A DNA stretch of 64,000 nucleotides. Origin: Perilla frutescens (taxonomy: Eukaryota > Streptophyta > Magnoliopsida > Lamiales > Lamiaceae). The notes under the pieces were generated by a model. That model saw only the letters and a list, made by a program, of their open reading frames with translations. It was not told where the DNA came from and did not search any database. The stretch lies in the NCBI GenBank assembly GCA_026008535.1, contig BRKX01000002.1, positions 68,407,380 through 68,471,379 on the forward strand. Reading direction: 5' to 3'. A program made the position numbers and the translations under genes. Shown piece after piece: positions 1-11,833 of this stretch; positions within the stretch are counted from its first letter, which is position 1; each line of letters starts with the position of its first letter.

Positions 1-167
1 CCTCCTTATTCTCCACCCACCGATGCGCATTTTAATCCTCCCCAATTTCCCCTTCAATCGCGAACCCTAATCATAAACTCAGTCAATCAGACTGAAATCG
101 ACACAGAAATTTATCCCAAACCCTGTGTTTATTTCTGTAAATTATCAGTTTTTTTTGTTTCCGATCG

Positions 168-362
168 ATGAGAGGCGTCGAAAATGTCAAAGGTGAAACA
201 CTTTTTGCGGAAGCTTCACATCGGCGATCACCACCATCACGGGCGGCCGCCTGCGCTGGATCCCTCCCCTCAAGCGGCGCCTTCGCAGCCATTGGCTTCC
301 ACATCGCCGTCGTCCGATGCGCCGCAGACGGCGTCATCGTCGGACCATGGCAGTTCGAATAA
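168..362 (+). promoter_or_regulatory. Overlapping upstream ORF on the EDR1-like mRNA
   Basis: An ATG 16 bases before the kinase start opens a 64-codon frame that runs out of frame across the main start and ends at 362. If transcription starts upstream of 168, scanning ribosomes meet this ATG first, which would lower kinase translation. Its context has no purine at -3 (cgatcgATGa), so leaky scanning is likely. The peptide resembles nothing I know, and any regulatory role is inference. Confidence 0.35.
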
Positions 363-3300
363 CAGCAATTTCAATTTCTTCGAGGAGGAGTTTCAGATGC
401 AATTGGCGCTGGCGATTAGCGTTTCCGATCCTGGTCAAAATTCCGTTGACCCGGAAACCGCCCAAATCAACGTAGCTAAGCAGATTAGCCTCGGCTGCTC
501 CCCTTCCCAGAACCTATCGGAATTCATGTCGCTCCGATATTGGGTAAATCGTTTTGCTAGATCTTGTTTTATGTTCCGCCTCTTTTGAAGTTTTTGGGGG
601 TTTTGAATTCTACTGCCTGTGTCTGTTGATTGGAGATCTCGAATTCTGTAATGAAATTGTGATGTTTGTGGTGGAGACAGCTGCTGGATTTTTATTTTGC
701 AGTGATTGCTTTGGCTTGTGACTTAGTTTGTCCCAATGATGTTATGGGAAATTGTGTCTCATGGATTATGGATTTGTAACGAATATTTGTTTCGCCGTGT
801 AATGTTGTTGGGCAATTTGGACAATAAGCAGTGGCATCGCTCAAAATTTCCATAAACAGGAGTGGAGAAAAAACTGCCTCCTTGGTCTCAAATAGTAGGG
901 GGTGATATCCATTTATTGCCATTTTGGATCCTCTGATTCCTACCATGTTTTGATTTTGACATCATCACTAAACATGTGGTATGCACTAACCAATAAAATG
1001 ATGTGACCAAAGCAGGAAATTGAGGATTGTTTGGGTTATTGCTCCATTATGAACTAAATTGTGCTAATTCACAGACATGGCGCCATTGAACCTGCTTATG
1101 TAAAATTTCTTTTATCATGTACACTATTGGTTTGGGTGAATCGTGCCCCTTTGATTTATTGATGCATTCACGCAACAGAAAACAATCACTGCATGTGTAG
1201 GCTAAAAAGTGCCTGTGATTTTTTTAATTTTTCTATTTAGGTTCCCTCTTAAGGTTTTATATATAAAGTGAAGCCAAGTGGTCTGGTTAAAACAGAATAA
1301 TAAGAGTTGGGTTTGACGTTATTTACTTTTCTGTACAATTGATGATTCATTCCGTCTTCTTTTTTGTGATGCAGAGTTGTAATGTTGTAAATTACGGTGA
1401 GAAAGTAATAGATGGGTTCTATGATGTTTGTGGAATAGATTCAACTCTGGTGGTCCCAAAAAAAATGCCATCACTGGTAGAACTTGAGGCAATTTCTCCC
1501 TTGGAAGATACTGGCTGTGAGGTGGTTTTTGTGAATCGTGCAGTTGACATCGAACTCCGAAAACTTGAAGAAAGAGTGTATTATATGTCCATTGAATGCC
1601 ATGCTCTTGACAAGACCTTGAATACAAGTTTTCTAGTTCAAAAAATTTCTGACCTTATTGTTGAAAGAATGGGGGGTCCAGTTAATGATGTTGAAGAAAT
1701 GTTCATGAGGTGGAGGGCAAGGATTCATGAGTTACGAATCTATTTGAATACCACCGTCCTTCCCCTTGGTTCCCTTGATGTTGGTCATTCGCGCCAGAGG
1801 GCCTTACTCTTTAAGGTAGCAAGATCTTCTTCTGCTCATTTTTGCTTGTTTGGTACGGTCATGTTGATGAAGCATTTGTTTATGAATGTGATAACATCAT
1901 TTCTCTGTATGTTCTGCATGATAGTATAATTTATTGACCTATTTGTTGGTTCCTAGGTACTTGCTGACAAGGTCAACCTTCCATGCAAGCTAGTCAAAGG
2001 CAGTTACTATACTGGTACTGATGAAGGAGCTGTGAACTTGATAAAATTGGAGGATGGAAGGTAGTTGACTTGCTTATATGCTAATGCTAGCTCTGCAAAT
2101 TTGTCACTTTCTAATTGCTATTTTAAGAGGTGCTTTTTTTTGGGGGGGGGGGGGGGTGATAGAACTAAGGAATACGAGGGGAATCATTGTCATTGATGGA
2201 GGTCCGGAATAAAAGAATAAGTTAATGAATAATGATCACCATACAGATATTGGCATTATGTGTCCGATGGTATGTAGTTCCTAGTGGTGTTAGTATGTAG
2301 ATAGGGTCTGGAATCGGATTGAATTGGTTGAAGTGAAGAGTAAGAGTGTGCAGTGTGAGTCCCTCTGTCTGCTTGGAACTGTTGGTGCAGTTTATGCATT
2401 TGCTGATAGCTTTTAAGTAGAACATGAATATGGAGATTCTTGCATAGTCTGAATTAGAATCTTCAAATGGGGTTCTCGTAGCTGAGCTGAATATACGTGG
2501 ATCGTTCTCTCCTTTCTTTATCAGACTATACCTACAAAATCCTATTGTTGTAAATAAGTTTCTTGTTAATCCAGGCTAATGCTTGTTGTTCTATTTGTGC
2601 AAGTGTATTGTATGTCTTAGAACAACGCTGATCTAGGTCTGTCTTGGGTTAATACAAACAACATTAATTGATAACTAGACTTTCCCTTTTCCTGTTGGTG
2701 CAGCGAGTACATCATTGATCTAATGGGTGCTCCAGGCACACTCATTCCTACTGAGATACCTAGTGCCCATCATCAAAATTTTGGGTTAGATGCAAGGAGT
2801 ACTGGTACTACTGCAGAGAGTGAGAAGGCCTGTTGTGTAGCGTCTGACCAAGGAGATGAAAAACCCAAAGCCAGTAGTTCAAGTGCAGGGCTACCTGTGG
2901 TTTCTGTCCAATCAAATGTAAGAGGCAGGAGAACAGCAGGAATACTCTTGACAGAGCAGTTGGAGCATAATGTTGAAGATTTTTATCTTCTACCTGAGGA
3001 TAATTCTAGAGAAGATCAGGTACTGGAACGAAATAGACTGTTGATGAGGGACATTGTGGATGATCAGTGCCATGCAATATACTCATCTGAAAATGAGCAC
3101 TCACTTACACCCTTTTCTGGACTGCAGTCGTTGCACAGGTCTTGTGACAGCAGCAGAAAGCCTTCTTCCGAAGGATTGAGAGCAAACATGTTTAAACTAG
3201 ATTCAGAAGGACATGAGGTGATCTCAACTGTCGAGGCTGGTTGTAGTAGAGATGTTGATGCTTCTGGAAATAATGTGCAAATTGATCCTGTGCTGAATGG

Positions 3301-5706
3301 AGTTGCTGAAATTTTATGGGAGGATCTTCAGATTGGTGAGCGCATTGGTATAGGTAAGAATTGTAGCTGTATATTTCCTTTTCTTCTTGTAGCAATTCAC
3401 TAGAAAAGAGCATTGTACCTGAAGGGGTGTGTGTGTGCGTGCAATCTTAACCTTTGATTGGGAACATTAGCTTCCTTCCTGCCTTTTGGTACAATAATAT
3501 GCCTCAATCAAGCCACTTCCTTTACAGAAATGTAATGAAAATCATCCTGGTAACTTTAGATATACCATTGTGCTAAAGGCTTTCTCTTGTATGCTAAGGA
3601 CTTCTGTTGAGATGGTATGATATTTGCTTAGTTGCAGTCTTCTTAAACTGACTGCTTTAATTTTTTCTTGTTCATTTTGCAGGTTCATATGGTGAGGTCT
3701 ACCGATCAGAATGGAATGGCACGGTAGGTTAATACTTCTATTTGCTTTTTGTGGTTATGGGGTGGGGTGTATATCACATTCGAGATTTGCTGTTTCTGAT
3801 TATGATTTTTGTGTGCTTTGTCTACCTTTTGTACCTACTAGGTTAGGAGGTACCATATTCTTAATCTGTAGTAGTTTTTACATTGCTGCTGTGGTTTAAT
3901 GACAGGAAGTTGCAGTGAAGAAGTTTATGAACCAAGATATCTCTGGGGATGCACTCGCACAATTTAAATGCGAGGTAGATGCTCTTTGGAATATATGTGT
4001 TGTCTGTTTCCCTCTCCAGTTTTGGGTTTTAAATCCTTTGCTTATTGCCCAATGCAGATTGAAATCATGCTAAGGTTGAGACATCCAAATGTTGTCCTTT
4101 TCATGGGAGCTGTGACACGCCCCCCTCATATGTCCATATTGACTGAATTCCTTCCAAGGTTTATATCTCAACTACTTATTGAAACTTATGGACCCAGTAA
4201 CTTATATGATGGTTTTAGAATCTTAACAATTGTTATAGCTCACATTAATTTCTATCCAGATCTTCTCTTGGGCTCTTTCTTCAAATTTCTAATCTTATAG
4301 GTATAACTAGTTGGGCCAGGGAGCTTTATACCTTATGCATGTGCACTGTGAGCTGTCTATTTTCTTTTCTTTTTTTTTTTTAAATAAAAATAAAACTGAG
4401 CATTTCAATAAATTTTCTGCATAGCAGAGATCAAATTTGTCGAGCCACACCTTTCTTTCTCTTTCAGCGGTGAGATGAATCTTATGATAACACAAGCAAC
4501 TCTGACATCTGGCACACATATTTTGAGTCTCTTATTGGACTCTTGAATTTAAATTGAGTGTAAATAATCTAATGATTCTGTTGCTCAGCCTTTGTTCTTA
4601 TAGTCCCTATTTTACTTGCAGGGGTAGTTTATATAAGCTGCTGCATCGTCCAAGTATCCAAATAGATGAAAAAAGGAGAATAAAAATGGCCCTTGATGTG
4701 GTATGGGTTGATAAGTTATATTCGCATTTACATCTGCTATTAGGGTTTTGCCATGTGTTAACTTGCCCTTCTTTTGCAGGCCAAGGGAATGAATTACTTG
4801 CATACTAGCCATCCTATCATTGTGCATCGAGATTTGAAGACCCCAAATCTCCTTGTTGATAAAAATTGGGTCGTAAAGGTTTAATTCTTGCTTTATTACA
4901 ACCCCGTATATTTTGACTTCGAACCCCCCCGCCTCCCCCCTCTCTCTGTTAACATTTGTTATCCTCCACAAATGTCAGGTTTGCGATTTTGGGATGTCTC
5001 GCCTGCAGCACCATACTTTCCTATCTTCAAAGTCTGCGGCTGGAACGGTAATTCCTGTGAAGCCAATTTCTGATCATTTAATGAAATAAGAAACGTAGTT
5101 GAATTTTGTTTCTTTTGGAGTGCTGAAAAATAGTTATTCATATTGAATAGTCAGTTGTTATTTTCTCGATGTGCAGGCAGAATGGATGGCCCCAGAGGTT
5201 CTGAGAAATGAACCATCCAATGAGAAGTGAGTTTAATCATCTCTCTGTAACTCAAGTCCTTGAAACAAACTGCCACATAACTGAGTTTTTTTTAGTCTAT
5301 ACTATGAGATTGATTTCGTTGAATTCGCAGATCTGATGTGTATAGTTTTGGAGTCATACTGTGGGAGCTGGCAACTCTGCGTGTGCCGTGGACAGAAATG
5401 AACTCAATGCAGGTGGTTGGAGCCGTTGGATTCCAGGGCAGACACCTTGAAATCCCACCCATGGTCGATCCCCTGGTGGCAGAGATAATAAGTGACTGTT
5501 GGAATAGGTGAGTTCCCGACCCAGCCTATTACTGCCTGCTGATCATATATTGCGTTCCCCACTTCCACCTTTTAAATTGACTCGGAGGCTCCATCTCATG
5601 CAGAAACCCACAGGCACGCCCGTCTTTTGCACAGATTATCACCCGCCTCAAGTGTCTGCAGCGCCTCAGTGTGCATAGAACTGAGAGCTGTAAAAATCAG
5701 CAATAA
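184..5706 (+). CDS. Raf-like MAPKKK, group B3 (EDR1/SIS8/RAF3-like Ser/Thr kinase)
   Basis: Coding exons: 184-543, 1375-1815, 1957-2060, 2704-3353, 3683-3723, 3906-3974, 4058-4158, 4622-4700, 4780-4878, 4979-5047, 5177-5226, 5331-5507, 5604-5706. All have GT-AG borders and consistent phases, giving 780 aa. The start MSKVKHFLRKLHIG resembles other EDR1-type proteins. An EDR1 domain (about residues 90-320, including SLRYW, NVVNYGEKVIDGFYDV and GSLDVGHSRQRALLFK) precedes a low-complexity linker. The kinase domain starts near residue 507. It has GSYGEVY in the Gly loop, VAVKK (K537), HRDLKTPN (D633), DFG (D651), APE (E678) and a RPSF motif near the end, so it should be catalytically competent. 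Family members act in the cytosol or at endomembranes in defence, senescence, ethylene and ABA signalling. I cannot separate EDR1, SIS8 and RAF3 orthology. An out-of-frame upstream ATG at 168 overlaps the start. Confidence 0.93.
2142..2156. repeat. Poly-G tract in kinase intron 3
   Basis: Run of 15 G following a T8 tract in the intron between exons 3 and 4 of the kinase gene. It is a simple homopolymer and its length in the assembly may be unreliable. Confidence 0.8.
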
Positions 5707-6932
5707 TACCGATGTAGCAGTAGCTGAGAGCTCTAGCTCGTTTCTGGACTCGAAGAGCCAGTTGAGAAGAAGTCAAAATTCATGAATTTGTCTGGACCCA
5801 AGGCCATGATGCTACGCAGGAATGTTACTGAGTTGGGAAGTGTTGGTTCATTCAAAGTGGGAACTGAACGCAGCCGATTTGGAATAGAGTAAGTCCTCAA
5901 CTTCAAAGTTGGCACAAAAGTGTGCAGTTGGGGAAGAACTTTGGTAAGTTTCTGTTAGGCAACTTGGTCCTTGAATTTGAGACATGAGAGAGAGAAAATG
6001 ATAAGTCCTTCTCTCTTCATGTTTTTAGGGTTGAAAACAATGTAGTTATTACATCTATTTGTCAGAAAAGAATGCGTTAAATAAAGAGAAGAAAGAAAAA
6101 TAGTGAGTTTTTTCATTTGTTGAGATCGTCGAAATAGCAACTGTAAAAAGAAGGGTCTCGCAGTTTGTACTTGGAGAAGAGTTTGTTAAAGGAAATATCA
6201 AACAGATGTCTATTTGCATCACTCGTGAGTACTTTTTGCTCTGCTGTTTGTACTTTTCTACATGAAAAAATAAAATATTATGGTGAGCGTTTATTTTGAA
6301 AGTTAACATAAATTTTACTGGCGTTGTAACTTGTATGATAGAAAAGAAAATTACTTAACACTAGCTTGAATCAACTATTATCTTGACATATATTTGGTTT
6401 GGCTTTGGGGGAAAAAAAAAATCTAAAACGGCGAACTATAAACTTATAAGCAAATTCGAAACGACAAAAATTGCAATCGTATCAAATTACAAGAAATAAA
6501 AAGTTGCTGAAAAATAAATGCCGGTTCATTGCTGAAATATTTTTTTATTGTATTAATTCATTTGATAATAATTTAGTTAATCAAGATTCGACATAATCAC
6601 AATTTATTATATTAAAATTGTATTTTAGAGAGACTTAAAAAAATATACTATTAAAAACTTGATTACTTAATGTCTTATCTTGTAAACGTCATGAGGACTG
6701 AGGAGGAAACTATGTTCTCTAATTTATCTAATAAATACGTTGGAACATTTTCTTCATTTGAACACTCCAAAATATTTCTGTCATCTTTTGTTTATTTCTT
6801 TTCATACGCAACAAAAGAAAAAAAGAAAGTTTTCCCGCAACTAATTACATTATCCAAAACAAAAACCAATAAAAAAAAATCCCAAATAAATAAATAAATA
6901 AGTTAAAACAAAAAGGGTGAGAGGGAAAGAGA

Positions 6933-8291
6933 ATGGCCAGCACCTCATTTCTCTCTCTAAAACCATTCCCAATCTCCTTCCCCTCGACCAAGAAGCACAA
7001 GCACCCCAAAAAAAGCTACAGCTCCTTCCCCAAACTAGGGTTCTCATCTTTCAAATATGAGAACAACAGCCCTGGAGAAACAGAGTGCCCGGTCCCAGCT
7101 GAACAGCAGCCAATCAACGAGTTCCAATCTCTCTCCAACTCCTTCCCTTTCTCCTGGGCATCAAGCGACGTCGTTGAGTACTCCTCCAGACTTTTTGCCA
7201 CGGGGGCCTGCTTTGCACTCTTTGTGGGCCTTCCCGTTTCTTGGCTCGGGTCGATCCGCCCCGAATCCGAGCCCGTCAGGCTGGTTTTCGGGTCTGCTGC
7301 AAGCGGCCTCTTTTTCGCGATTCTTGCTGTTGTCAGGATGTATTTGGGCTGGGCTTATGTCGGCAACAGGCTCTTGAGTGCTACTGTTGAATGTCAGTTC
7401 TTTATTTTTATTTTTATTTTTATTTTATTTGTTGAAATAATTAATTTGGTTTTTATTTTTTATGTTGGGATGGCAGATGAAGAGACAGGGTGGTATGATG
7501 GTCAGGTATACTTGGTTTTATTTACTATTATTCTCTGTATGTGAAAAACTCAAAAAATGAGTAACGATATTATTTGTATGGGATTCTATATAGATTTTAG
7601 TTTGGAGTATTTGCAGACAATAAAATCATCATTGAGGAGATTATATGCAATAAGTATAAATAGAGGCATGAAACTTATTTTGGGGAAGGAGATGGATAGG
7701 CCAGTTATGTATGTATGTATGTATGTATGTATGTCTATGCAGCCAAGGTTAGTTACTTATTTTTTGTAGCTATCCGCAGTCGCTATTCTTTAGGTAGTTA
7801 AACTCAGACCACCATTAATAGGACTAACCAATCTAAATTTGTTACGATGACGAAAACAAAACAAACATGTTTTATTTATGTTAAATTTGATTGTATTTTG
7901 TATACAGATATGGGTGAAAACTGCTGAAGTTCTGGCTCGTGATCGTCTTCTTGGTTCATTTTCTGTAAGCATCCACAAAAAAAGTAACAAAAGATTATTA
8001 TTATTACTATTTCCTTATTTTGTTGCAGGCCAGGAAAAGCTATGTGATTGATTTATTGTGATATTTGAACAGGTGAAACCTGTCCTAGGTAGACTGAAAA
8101 ACACACTTGTTTTTCTTGGAACATCGTTGCTAATGTGTATAGCCATCCTTAGTAACCCCGACAGCCATAAAACTGCATTCATTCCGCCGGAGGAGCCGGG
8201 AGGAAGAGCCGTTGCCGGAGTTTACAACGACGAGTCTGCTAGAAACTTCGAGCCAGATGCTTTCTGCGGTGGTGATTCTCTTGTCCCTTGA
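6933..8291 (+). CDS. CGLD27-like chloroplast protein (DUF1230/Ycf36 family)
   Basis: Exons 6933-7392, 7477-7505, 7908-7964 and 8073-8291 join in phase to 254 aa. The first 60 or so residues are rich in Ser, Lys and Pro with almost no acidic residues, as in a chloroplast transit peptide. Next come a hydrophobic segment (FATGACFALFVGLPVSWLG), a second around GSAASGLFFAILAVVRMYLG, the conserved GWAYVGNRLLSATVEYEETG-WYDGQIWVKTAEVLARDRLL block, and a third hydrophobic helix near LGTSLLMCIAI. This is the pattern of the Ycf36/DUF1230 family, called CGLD27 in Arabidopsis: proteins conserved in the green lineage, diatoms and cyanobacteria. In Arabidopsis the gene is linked to iron deficiency and light stress; its biochemistry is unclear. 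The protein is probably in a plastid membrane. The gene lies 1.2 kb downstream of the kinase in the same orientation. Confidence 0.9.
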
Positions 8292-8730
8292 TTCACACCA
8301 CACCAGATTCTCTCTCTCTATTTTGCTCCCTTGTTTCATTTTTATCTTTACACATCACTTGTGATACACGTGAAAGCCACGTTTTACGACTGCTTCTATA
8401 TGTATACTTCTCAAACTTATAGGCTTATTTACCTGGCCTCATATGGTTGCTTCAATACAAATTGCCTATTTTAATAGTCCAAATTAGATGATCCATGGCC
8501 GGAACATTCCATGCTGCCCCAACCCCGACAATTATATTTTAATTAAAAAATATTTTTTAATAATTTTTTGGGATATATCTTGCTTCTCTAGTGGATGTTA
8601 ATTATGTTGATCCTTTTTTTTCACATGCTGTATAACTATAACATTGTGTTTTTTTTTACACTATCCTTAAAAAAACACACTAATATCGTTTACATATCAG
8701 GAGGTGAAAAATCGGAACCAACATAATTAA

Positions 8731-8992
8731 TACCCCCTCTGTCCCAATAGCAAGCTCCCCTTGCTATTGGGCACGGGTGTTAAGGAGGAGGAGATTAGTG
8801 TATAAAGTAAGTGGATTCCACTTTATTAAGGAATATTATAATTAAAAGTAATATAAAGTAAGTGGATTTCACTTTATTAAGGAGTATTATAATAAAAAAT
8901 ATTCATAATTATTTCCTTATTTGGAATGAAACTTTGTTATTGGGATACCCAAAAAAGAAAAGAGGGATCTTGCTATTGAGACGGATGGAGTA
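8731..8992. mobile_element. Stowaway-like (Tc1/mariner) MITE
   Basis: The ends are inverted: TACCCCCTCTGTCCCAATAG at the left, and at the right the complement of TACTCCATCCGTCTCAATAG. TA dinucleotides at both edges match the mariner target duplication. The body holds two direct copies of an ataaagtaagtggatt-ccactttattaagga block (about 8800-8840 and 8850-8890). No coding capacity. Confidence 0.8.
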
Positions 8993-11212
8993 TCTACTAA
9001 TATTGGACATTAATATCCCCAAAATATTTTTACAAGTACATTTTAAAAAAATAATTACAAGTATCTACTTATATTGGACATTAATACCCAATATAAGTAA
9101 GACTAGCATTTCGCATGTGCGATGCACGGATGAAATATGTATAATTTATTTTATTAAAATATCATATGAAAAATATTCAAATCATACGGCTCGCACCGCT
9201 TGTATTTTGTAAAGACAATTGTCAAGTCAAATTTAATTTCCACAAATCTTGTGGTAAGTGGTATAGTGTTATTTGATCAAAAGATTCATATTGAAAATTT
9301 TCAATGATTGATGGATATTCTCACGAATTGATAGCTGCAAAAAAAAAAATCACAATTTGCAATTTTCACATCACTTTTGAAACATTGCAATAATGACATC
9401 TCCTTTCTATTTGTAGTAAATTCAACATCCTTAAAATTTTCCGACAATTGAATATTTGATGTGAACTTTTTTTCAACATGTATATGAACTCAAATAAATA
9501 AAATTTGGAATAGAATGACGTATCAAGTATCAACGTTGTCGAAAAAATTGTTCAAATTATTCTAAAGTTAGCATTGTGTCAATAACTTGATTTTTGCAAT
9601 TTTTTTATGTTTAACACGAACATACGGTATATATTTTCTTCAAATTTTATAATTTGCGTGTTAGATATTTTTGTAAATACATAATAAATCTACAATATAA
9701 TCCTCAAATGCAATTAAAATAGACACAATTTCAAATCTTAAGTATAATGTAAAACATATGTGAGATCATATATATGAATAGTTTTTTTTCCCTTGAGTTT
9801 AGTATATATTTACGTAGCAAATACAAATTAAATTACAATTTTAATTCATCCATTAATAACATTGAAAACTAAATAAAAAATCACTATTTGCATTAGTATC
9901 CTCTATATAATTAGAACTCATTAGAATTAAATCATCCATCAACATCCTCTATATAGAAATTGAATAAAATATTTAATTACCAATTATTTAACTCTTCAAA
10001 ATTTTCCTATATTTGTTAAAATATTTTTTTTTACGACCGATAAAAAAAAAAGAATATTAAAATATGGTAAACATAACTTAAAACAACTATTTAGAAATAA
10101 ACAACTAATTGCTTTTATCAGTTCTAAAAATGATTAAAAATTTACGAATTGATGAATGTTTTTATTAGTGATTCTCACCTGATGAAATCGTGATACACTA
10201 TTCGAACTATTTTTGTATTTTATCAACATAAAAAAATAAAATAAAAAATTACAATCAAAATTTTGTAAGCTTCAACCATTATCTGGATTCTACTTTTACA
10301 ATATGTAAAATAACAATTACATAAAATATATATAACATAAGAGAGTACAGTACTTTAGAATGCAAAAAATGAAAAAGAAAATCACTCATGGCCTAATACT
10401 AACAATCACGCATTGTTTTCCGTAGATAAATTAATAAAACTGAAAACCATTCAACTTTCTTGAACTTGGAGGGCCCCTAAGATTATTTTCTTCTGATCGA
10501 GCTTCCCAAAGCTAAAATGTATGAAATTGTAATATCAATATGGAACATAACATAATTCACTTATAGAAATCAAAGTAAAAAAAATCCAATCTAATAAGTG
10601 ATAACATTAATATCTATTTCTCACAAAAGAACTCGGATTATCGTAGAATCATGTTATATTCGAGTATTTATAGAACCAGCAATGCAAACAAACAATTGCC
10701 TATTAATATTCGAAAAATCATGAGGCGAACACTTCTTTGGAAGGTACGAAATGAGTGAGAATAATTTACAGTTACTATAGATTATTTTGTAAATACCAAA
10801 TTATGAAATAAATACATTTAATTCATGATCAATCAAACTTAATTTCATTAATTACATTTATAATTAGAATATAATAAGTAATTAGAATTAATCAAACTTA
10901 ATCTCATGCATCGCTCGAAAGAAATACAAAAGTAAATTTACAATATGTACTAAAAAGATAAATTTACAATAAAAAGACATAAATAAACATCTAAATATAA
11001 ATATTGAAACTTATAATCATATATATACTTACATGAAAATATAAATAGTTTTAAAATTTTATATGTATTTCCTTGTGCAATGGATAGATGTTATTTTACT
11101 CATTTGAAGTTCAATTTAAATTATTTCAATTTTATATGAAGATTTCCATTTTTGGTAATGTGTTTTTGGCGGGAAACTGAGTTACTATTTTTAGTATAAC
11201 TTCTTGTCTTTA

Positions 11213-11245
<33 letters not shown>

Positions 11246-11790
11246 TAAGATTTTGTAATTATTTTGTGTGATTTGTATCCCACTTATGAAAATGAGAATA
11301 CGTCACTGTTTTATATCTTTCGCGTAAGCAAGATATATTCAGCATATAGATCGATACACGCACGCAACAAATCATTATATAACTTCAACATTATTAGCAC
11401 CAAAATAAAACTTAATTTATTATGAGTAACTTGATTACATATAAGATTGAAGAGTTTGTATCGCAGATTTGCAGTTGTGAAAGGCAATTGTCATTCATTG
11501 AGACCTCTGTATTTTCATTATTTTTTATCTGCACGTACGAACAGTTAATTGATTTACTGCAAGATCAAGTAATTGGCAAATATATATGCATATATATGTA
11601 TATCAGATTTCTTAGTTATATATGCAAATTTGACAGGAATCGAAGAAGACTGTGATTTTATGGCAAATTAGAAAAAACTTTTTTCACAATGCACGCGTCA
11701 AATGTAGTGCTTCAACAACAATATAGACAACAATAATCCAAGATGTATTCTGAGCTAATTTCAGTACTTCTCATAGTTGAAAAGACTAAT
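8993..11790. other. AT-rich intergenic DNA, no gene
   Basis: About 2.8 kb of very AT-rich sequence with stops in all frames. I see a TA-repeat at 11212-11246 and a near-palindromic GTGCGATGCAC at 9117-9127, a motif common near the ends of plant Helitron-like debris. No end structure could be defined, so I call nothing further. Confidence 0.5.
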
Positions 11791-11796
11791 GAATTA

Positions 11797-11833
11797 TTGT
11801 TGAAAAATCATGATTTGTTGAAAAATCATGATT
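11797..11833. repeat. 18-bp tandem duplication
   Basis: The unit ttgttgaaaaatcatgat occurs twice in a row just before the first recognisable gag sequence of the copia remnant. Confidence 0.6.

Noticed and set aside
5733..5915. Minus-strand frame of 60 codons after the kinase
   Set aside because: Lies in the kinase 3' UTR, no motif, no splice context.
9112..9130. GCATGTGCGATGCACGG motif as a Helitron end
   Set aside because: The motif is typical of Helitron-like debris, but no TC start, CTRR end or terminal hairpin with an insertion between A and T could be located.
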